Assembly (NCBI GenBank): GCA_029101345.1
Contig: JAQXQU010000113.1
Span: 1 to 61,007 of the forward strand
Direction: 5' to 3'
Source of the DNA: Erysipelotrichaceae bacterium
GTDB lineage: Bacteria > Bacillota_I > Bacilli_A > Erysipelotrichales > Erysipelotrichaceae
DNA: 61,007 nucleotides
Part shown: piece after piece, positions 17,506-26,102 of the stretch
How the letters are laid out: the number at the start of each line of letters is the position of its first letter
Numbering within the stretch: the first letter of the stretch is position 1
Notes under the pieces: model-generated
Seen by the model: only the letters and a program-made list of their open reading frames with translations
What the model was told of the DNA's origin: nothing
Databases searched by the model: none
Program-made: the position numbers and the translations under genes

Positions 17506-18207
17506 ATGTATTCAATACTGATTTGTGATGACGAAAAGGATATTGTCAAAGCTTTGACAATCTATCTTTCTAATGCGAATTACAATCTATTAAGTGCCAG
17601 TGATGGTGAAAAGGCCTTGGAAATCATGAAGGAACAGGAAGTGGACCTGGTCTTGCTTGATATTATGATGCCCAGGATGGATGGCTTGCAGGCACTAGTC
17701 AAGATTCGTGAGTTCAGCAATATACCGGTAATCCTCTTGACAGCCAAGAGTGAAGAAAGTGATATCATTCTTGGTTTGAATCTGGGAGCTGATGACTATA
17801 TTACCAAGCCTTTCAATCCTTTGGAGGTCTGTGCTCGTGTCAATTCCCAATTAAGACGTTACAAGAGCCTGGGTGCTGCCAAGAAGGAAAACGGCATCTA
17901 TGAAACAGGACCGATTGTTCTGGATGATAATGCCAAAAGAGTACTGGTTGATGGAGAGGAGATAGCTCTTACACCCAAGGAATTTGAAATACTGAAGCTA
18001 TTGATCAAGGAACCAGGAACGGTCTTCTCACCAAAGGACATCTATCGGGCAGTCTGGGGTGAGAATCCTCTTTATGGTTCTGATAATATCATTGCGGTTC
18101 ATATCCGCCATTTAAGGGAGAAGATTGAAATTGATCCCAATGAGCCACGTTATTTGACTGTTGTCTTTGGCCAGGGCTATAAGCTGGCAAAAGGAAGGGG
18201 GCAGTAA
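17506..18207 (+). CDS. OmpR/PhoB-family response regulator
   Basis: 233 residues. An N-terminal receiver has the acidic pair DDE, the phospho-acceptor in LVLLDIMMPRMDG (Asp near residue 52) and the TKPF lysine near 102. A C-terminal winged-helix DNA-binding domain carries LTPKEFEIL and RHLREKIE...VFGQGYKL. Cytoplasmic transcription factor phosphorylated by the adjacent histidine kinase, which starts directly after its stop codon. Similar regulators govern envelope stress or antimicrobial-peptide resistance, but the target here is unknown. Confidence 0.95.
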   Translation: MYSILICDDEKDIVKALTIYLSNANYNLLSASDGEKALEIMKEQEVDLVLLDIMMPRMDGLQALVKIREFSNIPVILLTAKSEESDIILGLNLGADDYITKPFNPLEVCARVNSQLRRYKSLGAAKKENGIYETGPIVLDDNAKRVLVDGEEIALTPKEFEILKLLIKEPGTVFSPKDIYRAVWGENPLYGSDNIIAVHIRHLREKIEIDPNEPRYLTVVFGQGYKLAKGRGQ

Positions 18208-20004
18208 ATGCGATTCTTCAAAAAAACCATTGGCAAATTCACCCTGATCGTCATGATTACCTTCTTTTCCTTGGTGAGCTTTGTCTCCATCTATGCCTTA
18301 ATTTATGGTACAGACCAAGGCTATGCCAATAAGACCAAAGCTGAAGTGGTTGATGACATCTATTGCGATTATCTGGCACCTTTTGCCCAGGACTTTCTGG
18401 ATGGCTATATGACAGATGCAATTCCTATCAGCAATTTCGCCAAGTTCCGTCTGCTTGATGATAATGGCGTTGTCTATGAAGACAAAGGCATTGATTTAAG
18501 CAAAAAGCACTATGACTTTTTAGCTGGAAAAAGTGGCGATCAGCTATGGGTCTATCAGACCTCAGATGTCATTGTCGTCAAGGATAAGATCTATACAATT
18601 GAAATATACACTGATTTGGATCTGAGCAATCGCTTTGATATGACGATGGCTAATATCAGCTATGATTTCTATGACTTCAGTCTTGTTTCATCAGTTGTTT
18701 CCATCTTGATAACCATCTATGGACTGGCTATTCTTTTGATTAATGCCGGGAAGGACGAAAATGGCTTATTGGATCATTCAATTGTTGATTATCTCCCATC
18801 TGATCTTCTGTCTTTTCTCTTCTTTACTTATCTGATCTGCGCTTTCCAGGAACCACATCCTGAACTCTTCCTAATCATGCCCTTATGCATTTCCCTCTAT
18901 CTAGGAATCATTGTCTCCCAGTTTTCTCGCAAGAAGCTGGTGGCTACCTCCCTTTTGAACTGGGCTTATCGTCTTATCAGGAAGTTTTTTGATGGTCTTC
19001 TTAATCTTTTCAAGGAGATGGCAATTGTGCCAAAGGTGTCCTTTGGACTGATGTTGCTGTTTATGCTGGAATTATTCTTCTTTGCAGCTGGTGGCAGTGA
19101 TGTTTATGTCTTCTTCTGGCTTGTGAGCCGGATTGTCATCTTCGTTCTGGCTGTTGGCAGCGCTGCATCTTTCAATAAGCTGCTGATTACTGGCAAAAGA
19201 CTGGCTGAAGGCGATTTGGAATATCAGTGTGATAGTTCAAGAATGCATTTTGAACTCAAGGAACACGCCGAAAACCTCTCAAGCATCAAGGAGGGCATCA
19301 ATAAGGCGGTCATTGACAAGACCAAGTCTGAACGCATGAAGACGGAACTGATTGCCAATGTCTCCCATGACATCAAGACTCCACTGACTTCCATCATCAA
19401 TTATGGCAATCTGATTGCTAGTGAGGTCAAGGATGATGAAAAGCTTAAGGACTATTGTGAAGTTTTGACGAGACAATCAGTCAAGCTCAAAAGGCTGCTG
19501 GAAGATCTGGTGGAATTGTCCAAAGCCAACAGTGGTGCGATCAAGATGGATATGCAGGACTATGATGTCAATATCTTTGTCTCCCAGATCATTGGCGAAT
19601 ATACTGACAAGTTTGCCTCGGCTGGTCTTCAGATTGTACCCGATATGCTGGAAGAGCCACTTTTTATCAAGACCGATAATCGCAAGATGCTAAGAGTCTT
19701 TGATAATCTTATGAACAATATTGCAAAATATGGTCAAAGTGGTACCAGAGTCTATATTACGACCAGGAGAAATGGCATCTATACGGAAATCTCCTTCAAG
19801 AATACATCAAGGGATCAATTGAATGTTTCAGCTGATGAATTGACCGAGCGTTTTGTCAGGGGCGATCATGCCCGCAGTTCTGAAGGTAATGGTCTAGGCC
19901 TTTCCATAGCCCGCAGCTTTACGGAACTGCAGGGCGGCAAGATGACTATCAGCATTGATGGCGATCTCTTCAAAGTCAAACTCTCCTTCCTCTCATCCCA
20001 CTAG
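18208..20004 (+). CDS. Membrane sensor histidine kinase
   Basis: 598 residues. One N-terminal membrane helix (about 11-33), an extracellular stretch of about 120 residues, then a cluster of hydrophobic segments (about 155-330) before the kinase core. The dimerisation/phospho-acceptor motif NVSHDIKTPLTSI places the phosphorylated His at 387. The ATPase domain has DNLMNNIAKY (N box) and GNGLGLSIA (G box). The multi-helix sensor suggests detection of a membrane or envelope signal. Partner of the response regulator immediately upstream; a terminator follows. Confidence 0.93.
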   Translation: MRFFKKTIGKFTLIVMITFFSLVSFVSIYALIYGTDQGYANKTKAEVVDDIYCDYLAPFAQDFLDGYMTDAIPISNFAKFRLLDDNGVVYEDKGIDLSKKHYDFLAGKSGDQLWVYQTSDVIVVKDKIYTIEIYTDLDLSNRFDMTMANISYDFYDFSLVSSVVSILITIYGLAILLINAGKDENGLLDHSIVDYLPSDLLSFLFFTYLICAFQEPHPELFLIMPLCISLYLGIIVSQFSRKKLVATSLLNWAYRLIRKFFDGLLNLFKEMAIVPKVSFGLMLLFMLELFFFAAGGSDVYVFFWLVSRIVIFVLAVGSAASFNKLLITGKRLAEGDLEYQCDSSRMHFELKEHAENLSSIKEGINKAVIDKTKSERMKTELIANVSHDIKTPLTSIINYGNLIASEVKDDEKLKDYCEVLTRQSVKLKRLLEDLVELSKANSGAIKMDMQDYDVNIFVSQIIGEYTDKFASAGLQIVPDMLEEPLFIKTDNRKMLRVFDNLMNNIAKYGQSGTRVYITTRRNGIYTEISFKNTSRDQLNVSADELTERFVRGDHARSSEGNGLGLSIARSFTELQGGKMTISIDGDLFKVKLSFLSSH

Positions 20005-20005
20005 C

Positions 20006-20029
20006 AAGGATATCCAAAAGGATATCCTT
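20006..20029 (+). terminator. Terminator after the histidine kinase gene
   Basis: 10-bp perfect stem AAGGATATCC/GGATATCCTT with AAAA loop, then TTTTTTC. Confidence 0.9.
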
Positions 20030-20034
20030 TTTTC

Positions 20035-20091
20035 TTAAGAACATCTTAAGGATTTTGCCACTACTTTCTTAAGGGAGCAGACTTTTATCAT
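20035..20091 (+). promoter_or_regulatory. TTAAG repeat cluster and promoter of the glycosyltransferase gene
   Basis: TTAAG occurs at 20035-20039, 20046-20050 (11 bp apart) and 20069-20073 (23 bp further). Two copies are in the longer context TTTCTTAAG. A TATCAT -10-like box lies at 20086-20091. The spacing equals that in front of the response-regulator gene, suggesting the same regulator acts at both. Confidence 0.5.
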
Positions 20092-20110
20092 AATGGCAGG
20101 AGGTGACATT

Positions 20111-21295
20111 ATGAATATCCGTCACATCAATTACATTACATCGTTGTTATTTACTATTTGCTATGCCTATCAGTTATTCTATATACCAGTATCCCTATTT
20201 TTGAAAAACCGCCGGGCAGTCAATGCAATAAACAAAAGATATGCTATTCTCATCTGTGCGCGCAATGAGGAAAATGTCATTGGTGATCTTGTCGACTCAA
20301 TTCATGAGCAGGATTATCCGCAAGATAAGATTGATGTCTATGTCATGGCGGATAATTGCACCGATGATACCTTTGAGATAGCAAAAAGCAAGGGGGCTTA
20401 TGCCTTTGAACGCCATAGCAGTATTGTTGGCAAAGGTTATGCTCTCCAGAAGCTTTTGGATAATATCAAAGAAGAATATGATGGCTATCTGGTCTTTGAT
20501 GCTGACAACATCTTAAGCAAAGACTATATCAAGGAAATCAATAAGTCGTTTGCTGATGATGTTGATGCCATTACAAGCTATCGCAATTCCAAGAATTATG
20601 GTTCCAACTGGGTCTCAGCAGGCTACGCCTTATGGTTCTTAAGAGAAAGCCAGTTTTTGAATAAAGCCCGGACAATTCTGAATACTTCAGCAGCTGTTTC
20701 GGGCACCGGTTTTATGATATCCAACAAGCTCCTGAAGGAAATGGGCGGTTGGAATTATCATCTTCTGACAGAAGACATCGAATTCTCAGTTGATCAGATT
20801 GCCAAAGGCAAGAAGATAATCTATTGCGAAAAGGCTGAATTCTTTGATGAACAGCCAACGGACTTCAAACAGTCCATTACTCAGCGCATTCGCTGGACCA
20901 AGGGCAACCTGCAGGTCTTTAGCCAATATGGTGGAAGACTCATTGAAGCCTTGTCAAAGGGTATCTTTGGTGCCTTTGACATGTTGATGGCAGCGATGCC
21001 AGCCTTCTTCCTTTCCATGATGTCCTTTGTCCTTAACCTCTTCTGTCTAAGCGATATCATGTCTTTTGCAGAACTGATTGGGAATGCCTATGCCATGATG
21101 TTCTTCCTGGGTCTGATTACCACGCTTAGTGAGTGGAAACATATTCGTTGCTCAACAGCAAAGAAGATTCTCTATCTCTTCACTTTCCCGCTCTTTATGG
21201 GTACTTATATCCCAATCTGTTTCCTATCACTATTCGCCAAAGCTGATTGGAAGCCAATCAAGCATCAATGCACAAGAAAGAACATGGGTTTCTAA
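20111..21295 (+). CDS. Membrane glycosyltransferase, family 2
   Basis: 394 residues. A first membrane helix (about 5-30), a cytoplasmic GT-A domain with CARNEENVI, DNCTDDT, FDADN (DxD metal site), TEDIEFS and QRIRWTKG, and several C-terminal helices. The QxxRW motif and topology fit processive or undecaprenyl-linked GT2 enzymes that build extracellular polysaccharide or modify envelope glycans. Start 20111 is set by AGGAGGT; an in-frame ATG at 20093 lacks a ribosome site. It follows the two-component genes and carries matching repeats, so envelope remodelling under their control is plausible. Confidence 0.88.
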   Translation: MNIRHINYITSLLFTICYAYQLFYIPVSLFLKNRRAVNAINKRYAILICARNEENVIGDLVDSIHEQDYPQDKIDVYVMADNCTDDTFEIAKSKGAYAFERHSSIVGKGYALQKLLDNIKEEYDGYLVFDADNILSKDYIKEINKSFADDVDAITSYRNSKNYGSNWVSAGYALWFLRESQFLNKARTILNTSAAVSGTGFMISNKLLKEMGGWNYHLLTEDIEFSVDQIAKGKKIIYCEKAEFFDEQPTDFKQSITQRIRWTKGNLQVFSQYGGRLIEALSKGIFGAFDMLMAAMPAFFLSMMSFVLNLFCLSDIMSFAELIGNAYAMMFFLGLITTLSEWKHIRCSTAKKILYLFTFPLFMGTYIPICFLSLFAKADWKPIKHQCTRKNMGF

Positions 21296-21299
21296 TAAA

Positions 21300-21320
21300 A
21301 AAGCAGGCAATGCCTGCTTT
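21300..21320. terminator. Bidirectional terminator between the GT2 gene and the CYTH/DJ-1 gene
   Basis: 9-bp stem AAAGCAGGC/GCCTGCTTT with a 3-nt loop, preceded by A-rich sequence (21296-21302) and followed by a single T, so the poly-U tract is better on the minus strand. Confidence 0.75.
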
Positions 21321-22372
21321 TAGTGATATTGGGTTTTCTTCATGATCTCTTCAGCTACATCTTCACCTCTTAAGACCTTGAGAATCTCATAGGCGAATTC
21401 AAATGTTGCGCCAACGCCTTTGCCTGTAATGATCTGACCATCACGATAGGCTTTGACATTTGCTGGCTTGAGACCACATTCAAAGCCAGGATGGCAGATG
21501 AAGTGCTCATCTTTCAATAGTCCCTTATGAGCTAGGATTGATGGAGCTGCACAGATGGCTGCGACATATTTGCCATTCTTGAGGAAGCTGTCAATCAGTT
21601 CCTGGACTCTTGGGCATGCTTCTAGATTTGGTGTACCTGGGATGCCACCTGGAAGTATTAGGCAATTGCATTCCTCCTCCCTGACATCTTCAATAAGGAG
21701 TTGGGGAATGATCTTGACATCATGGGATGAGATGATTTCCTCCTTGAGACCCACAAGCTTGACATCAACACCTGCTCGATAGAGCAGGTCATAGGTTAGA
21801 AGGGCTTCACATTCTTCAACACCGGGTGCTAATAGGATAATTGTTTTCATTTTATAATATTCCTCCATACAACGTCTGTATTTGCTAATGAGATTTGGCC
21901 GATAGCTGATCTGAAACTGATGCAAAAAGGCAATGAGCTCACTGTTATCAGCGGTATTGGCATCATAGAGTTCATATTCGATTTCATAGTCGATGATTCC
22001 AAGATAACAATTCTTATCAAGACTAATTTCACCCTGATCCAATTTAATGACAAGACGATCAGTAATCAGCTTTGCCATCAATGAATATGATGAAATATTG
22101 AATTGATTGAAAAGATCAAGGACCCTTTGATCATTGAAGGGATTATCCTTAATCACAAATTCATATTCATCATTATAGTCATCCTTCTTGGCTTTAAGGG
22201 TAAAGACAGTTTCATTTAGACGCTTTCTTGTTCGGAAAGCAGCTGTTTTGGAATTGCTTAGATAATAGGTATTGGTCTGCCTGATGGGCCTTTGATCAAA
22301 ATGATCAAGAATCATCTGGTATTCAGCCTCTTTCAGCAGCATCTTGTATTCTTTTTCTTTAAAGGCTTCCAT
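21320..22372 (-). CDS. CYTH domain fused to DJ-1/PfpI domain
   Basis: 350 residues. Residues 1-170 look like a CYTH phosphohydrolase domain: the N-terminal ExExK is E-K-E-Y-K, followed by FRTRKR, FTLKAKKDD, IKLDQGEISLD and the IDYEIEYEL strand; such enzymes hydrolyse tripolyphosphate or nucleoside triphosphates. Residues 175-350 are a DJ-1/PfpI domain with the nucleophile-elbow Cys in AAICAAPSIL, as in YajL/DJ-1 deglycase-like proteins. The join is unusual: an internal ATG at 21850 begins MKTIILLAPG, the normal DJ-1 start, and has GGAGG upstream encoded within the CYTH tail. The two domains may be made both fused and separately. Confidence 0.8.
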   Translation of the reverse strand: MEAFKEKEYKMLLKEAEYQMILDHFDQRPIRQTNTYYLSNSKTAAFRTRKRLNETVFTLKAKKDDYNDEYEFVIKDNPFNDQRVLDLFNQFNISSYSLMAKLITDRLVIKLDQGEISLDKNCYLGIIDYEIEYELYDANTADNSELIAFLHQFQISYRPNLISKYRRCMEEYYKMKTIILLAPGVEECEALLTYDLLYRAGVDVKLVGLKEEIISSHDVKIIPQLLIEDVREEECNCLILPGGIPGTPNLEACPRVQELIDSFLKNGKYVAAICAAPSILAHKGLLKDEHFICHPGFECGLKPANVKAYRDGQIITGKGVGATFEFAYEILKVLRGEDVAEEIMKKTQYH

Positions 22373-22397
22373 GTTTTTATTATAAATGGTTTTGTAG

Positions 22398-22403
22398 TAA
22401 AAT
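22398..22403 (+). promoter_or_regulatory. -10 box of a probably leaderless EIICB mRNA
   Basis: TAAAAT ends 7 nt before the ATG at 22411, with no Shine-Dalgarno between. Confidence 0.4.
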
Positions 22404-22410
22404 TAGACAT

Positions 22411-23955
22411 ATGAAAAGAATAATGCGCTTGTATGAAAGCTGTTCAACAGGTATCAGAGTAGCCTGTTTTGGCTTTGCACTTATAGCACTAGGATTTCTG
22501 ATTCAGAATGAAAGTGTCAATATCTTCTATACCATCAGGAATTCCTTTATCCTCTTTATTGGTGAATTCTCTTTAAGAACAGGTGAACTGATTATCCTGA
22601 ATCTTCCTTTGATCTTTATGGTCAATATGGTTTGCAAGAAGGCCAATAGTGGAATGCCGATCATGCTGGCACTAGTAGGCTATTTCTCCTTTATCGTCAC
22701 AACCATGATGTTTTCACCACAATCCATTGAAGGAGCAGCCTATTTAGGTGGAACTTCAATCAATTCCATCTTCAAGGATCTCCCTTTGAACAAACTGCCA
22801 ATTGATACTGGCTTTATTGGTTCAATATTGGTAGCTTTTGCGACCAGATTCTCCTTTACCCAATCCCGTCATCGCAGTTCCTATTCGATTCTCAATCTCT
22901 TTGATAAGGATACAGCGGCACTGCTTACCAATATCTTCATTTGCTTTGTTCTGGGACTTTTGGCATCCTATATCTTCCCGATCTTCTATTCATATCTGGG
23001 CATTCTGACCAAATATATCGCTCAGAATCTGATGGATCCCATCCGTATTGGCCTTTATGGCTTTTTGGAAAGAAGTCTCTCTATCATTGGCTTGGGTGAT
23101 GCTATCCGCACACCATTCTGGTACACATCAATGGGTGGTTCATTTACAAGTGCAATAACTGGCGAAACAGTCTTTGGTGATGTCAATATCTGGAACTATC
23201 TGGGTGAACTCAATGCCAGCTATGCCGGTGCTGGCCGCTTTATCACCCCTTATTACATCATCAACATCTTCCTTGTCCCAGGCATTCTTGCCGGTATGCT
23301 CATTTCAATGTCTGACAACAAGGAGAGATTAAAAAGTCTTGTGCCGATTGTCGGATTTAGCATCCTGTCAATTGTGGCAGGCAATCCTTTGCCACTTGAG
23401 CTCTATCTGCTATTAACTGCACCACTCTTGCTTGTAACATATCTTCTGATAGTAGCTCTGATTTTTGGACTCTTGTCCTATCTTAACCTCTTCCTTGGCT
23501 TTAGCTGCCATTCCGTCAGCACCATTACTGCTATGCCGGGATCATTCCCTGATTTCATTATCAATATCCGCAATGCCGTTTATGGCAAGACCATCATGAA
23601 TGTAGCCTTATTGGGCATTGTCTTCTTTGTTGTCGGCATCATCATCACTTATCTCTATTACCACTATTTCTCCTATGATCTCTTTGCGACTGGCAATAAG
23701 GAAAAGCTGGCCAAGCAGATTGCGCTTGCTGTTGGTGGCGAAGAAAATGTCAGCTCGGTAGGTACTGGCAATCTTCATCTGAATATCTATCTCAATGACC
23801 TTGAAAAGATTTCCTATGATGAACTAAGATCATTAGGAGCGAGCCATATTCTGGAAACCAGAGATTCGATTTCCATTGAATTTGGTTCTATCAGTGAAGT
23901 ATTGGCGATTGCCTTAAGAAACAGAGTCAAGAAGAAGACGGCAATCAAGAGCTAA
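22411..23955 (+). CDS. PTS EIIC-EIIB (glucose/GlcNAc-type) homologue lacking the IIB cysteine
   Basis: 514 residues. Residues 15-430 are a polytopic glucose-superfamily EIIC-like channel: GRFITPYYIINIFLVPG resembles the conserved GxFxxGxFPxMMFGLPA region only loosely, and LEFLFLF is replaced by LELYLLL. Residues 440-500 match a glucose-type IIB domain (IALAVGGEENVSSV...LRSLGAS...IEFG). The phosphorylated Cys of the C-I-T-R-L-R motif is missing: the aligned stretch is T-G-N-L-H-L, Gly453 replacing Cys. Classical PTS phosphotransfer is not possible on this domain. It could be a sugar facilitator, a sensor, or use another IIB. The start has no Shine-Dalgarno. Confidence 0.75.
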   Translation: MKRIMRLYESCSTGIRVACFGFALIALGFLIQNESVNIFYTIRNSFILFIGEFSLRTGELIILNLPLIFMVNMVCKKANSGMPIMLALVGYFSFIVTTMMFSPQSIEGAAYLGGTSINSIFKDLPLNKLPIDTGFIGSILVAFATRFSFTQSRHRSSYSILNLFDKDTAALLTNIFICFVLGLLASYIFPIFYSYLGILTKYIAQNLMDPIRIGLYGFLERSLSIIGLGDAIRTPFWYTSMGGSFTSAITGETVFGDVNIWNYLGELNASYAGAGRFITPYYIINIFLVPGILAGMLISMSDNKERLKSLVPIVGFSILSIVAGNPLPLELYLLLTAPLLLVTYLLIVALIFGLLSYLNLFLGFSCHSVSTITAMPGSFPDFIINIRNAVYGKTIMNVALLGIVFFVVGIIITYLYYHYFSYDLFATGNKEKLAKQIALAVGGEENVSSVGTGNLHLNIYLNDLEKISYDELRSLGASHILETRDSISIEFGSISEVLAIALRNRVKKKTAIKS

Positions 23956-23960
23956 GTTTA

Positions 23961-23989
23961 TTGACAAATGCCTCTTGTAAGTATATGAT
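23961..23989 (+). promoter_or_regulatory. Promoter of rpmH
   Basis: Consensus TTGACA (23961-23966), 17 bp, TATGAT (23984-23989). The strongest sigma-70/sigma-A type promoter in this part of the window. Confidence 0.85.
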
Positions 23990-24027
23990 TTAGTAGATAT
24001 TGCTAAAAAGAGAGGTGGCTAAAAAGT

Positions 24028-24162
24028 ATGAAAAGAACTTATCAACCAAGTAAAAGAAAACGCCAGAACGTGCACGGATTCAGAGCACGTATGAAGACTG
24101 TAGGTGGCCGCAAGGTAATCAACCGCCGTCGTGCAAAAGGTAGAAAAGTATTATCTGCTTAA
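24028..24162 (+). CDS. rpmH: Ribosomal protein bL34
   Basis: 44 residues, very basic. It begins [18 protein letters not shown] and continues [20 protein letters not shown], the invariant L34 pattern. Binds 23S rRNA in the large subunit. GAGGTGG precedes the ATG. It heads the conserved rpmH-rnpA-yidC-jag cluster; a terminator separates it from rnpA and probably sets the high L34 to RnpA ratio. Confidence 0.98.
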   Translation: MKRTYQPSKRKRQNVHGFRARMKTVGGRKVINRRRAKGRKVLSA

Positions 24163-24169
24163 AAGAATG

Positions 24170-24187
24170 AAGCCACTGATGTGGCTT
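24170..24187 (+). terminator. Terminator/attenuator between rpmH and rnpA
   Basis: 7-bp stem AAGCCAC/GTGGCTT, loop TGAT, followed by TATTTTTTG. Since rnpA lacks an obvious promoter of its own, partial readthrough is likely. Confidence 0.8.
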
Positions 24188-24204
24188 TATTTTTTGTATC
24201 ATTT

Positions 24205-24534
24205 ATGAAAAAGGAATATAGAGTCAGAAAGAACGAAGAGTTCAATGCCATCATTGCCAAACGCCGCTCAGTAGCCAGTGGACGTTTTGTCATTTATAGC
24301 CGTAAGAAGGAACTTGAACATAGCCGGGTGGGCATCTCTGTTTCCAAGAAGCTCGGAAATGCAGTTGAAAGAAACAAGATCAAAAGACAGGTTCGCATGA
24401 TGATTCAGGAAACAGTTGACTTTGAGAACTGTCCTAAGGATCTCATTGTCATTATCAGGCCTAAATACAAGGAAAATGCCTATCTGGATAATAGAAATGA
24501 TTTGGAAAAGCTGATTAAAAAAGCTATAATATAA
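24205..24534 (+). CDS. rnpA: Ribonuclease P protein component
   Basis: 109 residues. The protein cofactor of RNase P, which removes tRNA 5' leaders. It has the RVRKNEEF start, and the RNR-type motif VGISVSKKLGNAVERNKIKRQVR around residues 45-65. The ATG at 24205 is chosen because MKKEYRVRK is the normal family start; an extension to 24181 would begin in the terminator. No clear ribosome site, which may keep its level low relative to bL34. Confidence 0.95.
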   Translation: MKKEYRVRKNEEFNAIIAKRRSVASGRFVIYSRKKELEHSRVGISVSKKLGNAVERNKIKRQVRMMIQETVDFENCPKDLIVIIRPKYKENAYLDNRNDLEKLIKKAII

Positions 24535-24558
24535 AAGTATGAATTTAAGGAGACATCC

Positions 24559-25422
24559 ATGAATAAAAAACGTTTACTGCTTGTATTGACCTTGTTGTTG
24601 GGATTATTCCTTCTTTCAGGATGTACAGTGCCAACTGATGAAAATGGCAATATCCAGCTCATCTATTCCACAACAACATTCAAGGAGATGCTTGATGAAG
24701 GCTTCTTCTCGGCAATTTTGGTTTATCCATTATCACAGGCTATCAACCTCCTGACACCTGCTGTTGGTGTTGGTCTGGCTATCGCTTTAGTCACTTTGAT
24801 ACTTAACGCCATTATTCTTGTCTGCACTTTCAAGTCCAATGTTTCAATGCAGAGAATGCAAGCCATTCAGCCGGAAGTTGCCCGCATTGAAAAGAAATAT
24901 GAAGGCAAGGATGATGACAATTCCAAGATGCGCAAGGCTCAGGAATTGCAGAGTCTTTATACCAAGAACAATATCAATCCACTTGGTTCTCTAGTTGCGA
25001 CCTTTATCCAATTCCCTGTACTGATTGCCATGTATAATGCCATCAGAAGATCTGATGCTGTTACTAACGGTGTTTTCATGGGCATGCACCTAAGTACAAC
25101 TCCATTGCAGGCTATCAAGGCTGGCACATGGGTCGGACTAGGCATTTATGTTATGATGCTGCTGCTGCAGATTCTTTCCATGAAGATTCCGCAGCTGGTA
25201 TCGGAAAGAAGAGCCAGGGCAGAAGCTGACAAGCATCATAAGACTTATCGCAAGCCAGAAACACCAAACAACTTCATGATGACATATGGTATGGTCATCT
25301 TCATTGGTATCATTATGATCAGCTGGCCAACAGGCTTGTCACTTTACTATTGCATCTATTCACTAGTCAATATCATCAAGACTATTGCTATTGACCAGTT
25401 AACTCATCGAGAAGGAAAGTAA
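24559..25422 (+). CDS. yidC: Membrane protein insertase YidC (SpoIIIJ/OxaA type), lipoprotein
   Basis: 287 residues. Inserts membrane proteins alone or with SecYEG. The lipoprotein signal peptide ends in LLSGC (Cys at 22), typical of Gram-positive YidC. Five membrane segments follow, with a charged cytoplasmic hairpin (near 95-130) and NPLGSLVATFIQFPVLIAMY. The basic C-terminal tail is short. Third gene of the rpmH-rnpA-yidC-jag cluster. Confidence 0.96.
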   Translation: MNKKRLLLVLTLLLGLFLLSGCTVPTDENGNIQLIYSTTTFKEMLDEGFFSAILVYPLSQAINLLTPAVGVGLAIALVTLILNAIILVCTFKSNVSMQRMQAIQPEVARIEKKYEGKDDDNSKMRKAQELQSLYTKNNINPLGSLVATFIQFPVLIAMYNAIRRSDAVTNGVFMGMHLSTTPLQAIKAGTWVGLGIYVMMLLLQILSMKIPQLVSERRARAEADKHHKTYRKPETPNNFMMTYGMVIFIGIIMISWPTGLSLYYCIYSLVNIIKTIAIDQLTHREGK

Positions 25423-25427
25423 TAAAT

Positions 25428-26075
25428 ATGAAGACTTATACTGCCAAAACATTGGATGAAGCATTGAAAAACATTGCTGCAAGCAACCAATGTGAAATCG
25501 AAGACATTGTCTATAATGTCATTGAAGAAAAGAAGTCATTGCTCGGCATGTTTGGCATTGGCAATTCTGTTACTGTTGAAGCTTATACGCCAAAGGATAT
25601 CAAGGATTTCATCTTTGACTATCTAGGAGCTTATTTCACCGAATTGAACCAAGCTGTATCCATTGAAATCATTGTCGATATCAATAAGGACAAGGACAAT
25701 GCCAAGGTTTATCGGGTCATTCTGGATGCCGAAAACAACGCTATTATCATTGGCCGTGGCGGTCAGACCTTAAGAGCGATTTCCACTGTTCTGAAAGCTG
25801 CTGTCAATGCGACATTCAAGAAGAGAATTCCTGTTGTCGTTGATGTCAACAACTATAAGGAAGACCGTTACAAGAAAATCAAGATGATGGCCAAAAGGGA
25901 AGCAATCAAGGTTGCCAAGAGCCATGTTGACTGTGAACTTGATCCAATGCCTAATGATGAAAGAAAGGTCATTCATCAGTATCTGCAGGATTTCAAGGGT
26001 GTTTCCACTATTTCAGTAGGAGAAGGAAACAAAAGACATCTGGTCATTAAATATCACAAGGAAGATGAGAAGTAA
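25428..26075 (+). CDS. jag: RNA-binding protein Jag/KhpB
   Basis: 215 residues. Jag-N domain at 1-50 (KTYTAKTLDEAL...KKSLLGMFGIG), KH domain near 85-145 with GRGGQTLRAIS in place of GxxG, and an R3H domain with the sequence PMPNDERKVIHQYL near 175-190. In streptococci KhpB partners KhpA to bind RNAs that affect cell elongation and division. Five bp downstream of yidC, with a terminator after it. Confidence 0.95.
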   Translation: MKTYTAKTLDEALKNIAASNQCEIEDIVYNVIEEKKSLLGMFGIGNSVTVEAYTPKDIKDFIFDYLGAYFTELNQAVSIEIIVDINKDKDNAKVYRVILDAENNAIIIGRGGQTLRAISTVLKAAVNATFKKRIPVVVDVNNYKEDRYKKIKMMAKREAIKVAKSHVDCELDPMPNDERKVIHQYLQDFKGVSTISVGEGNKRHLVIKYHKEDEK

Positions 26076-26085
26076 TTCTCATCTT
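26062..26085 (+). terminator. Terminator after jag
   Basis: 9-bp stem AAGATGAGA/TCTCATCTT overlapping the jag stop codon, followed by TTATT. Confidence 0.8.
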
Positions 26086-26102
26086 TTATTAGGGGGGTTT
26101 AT

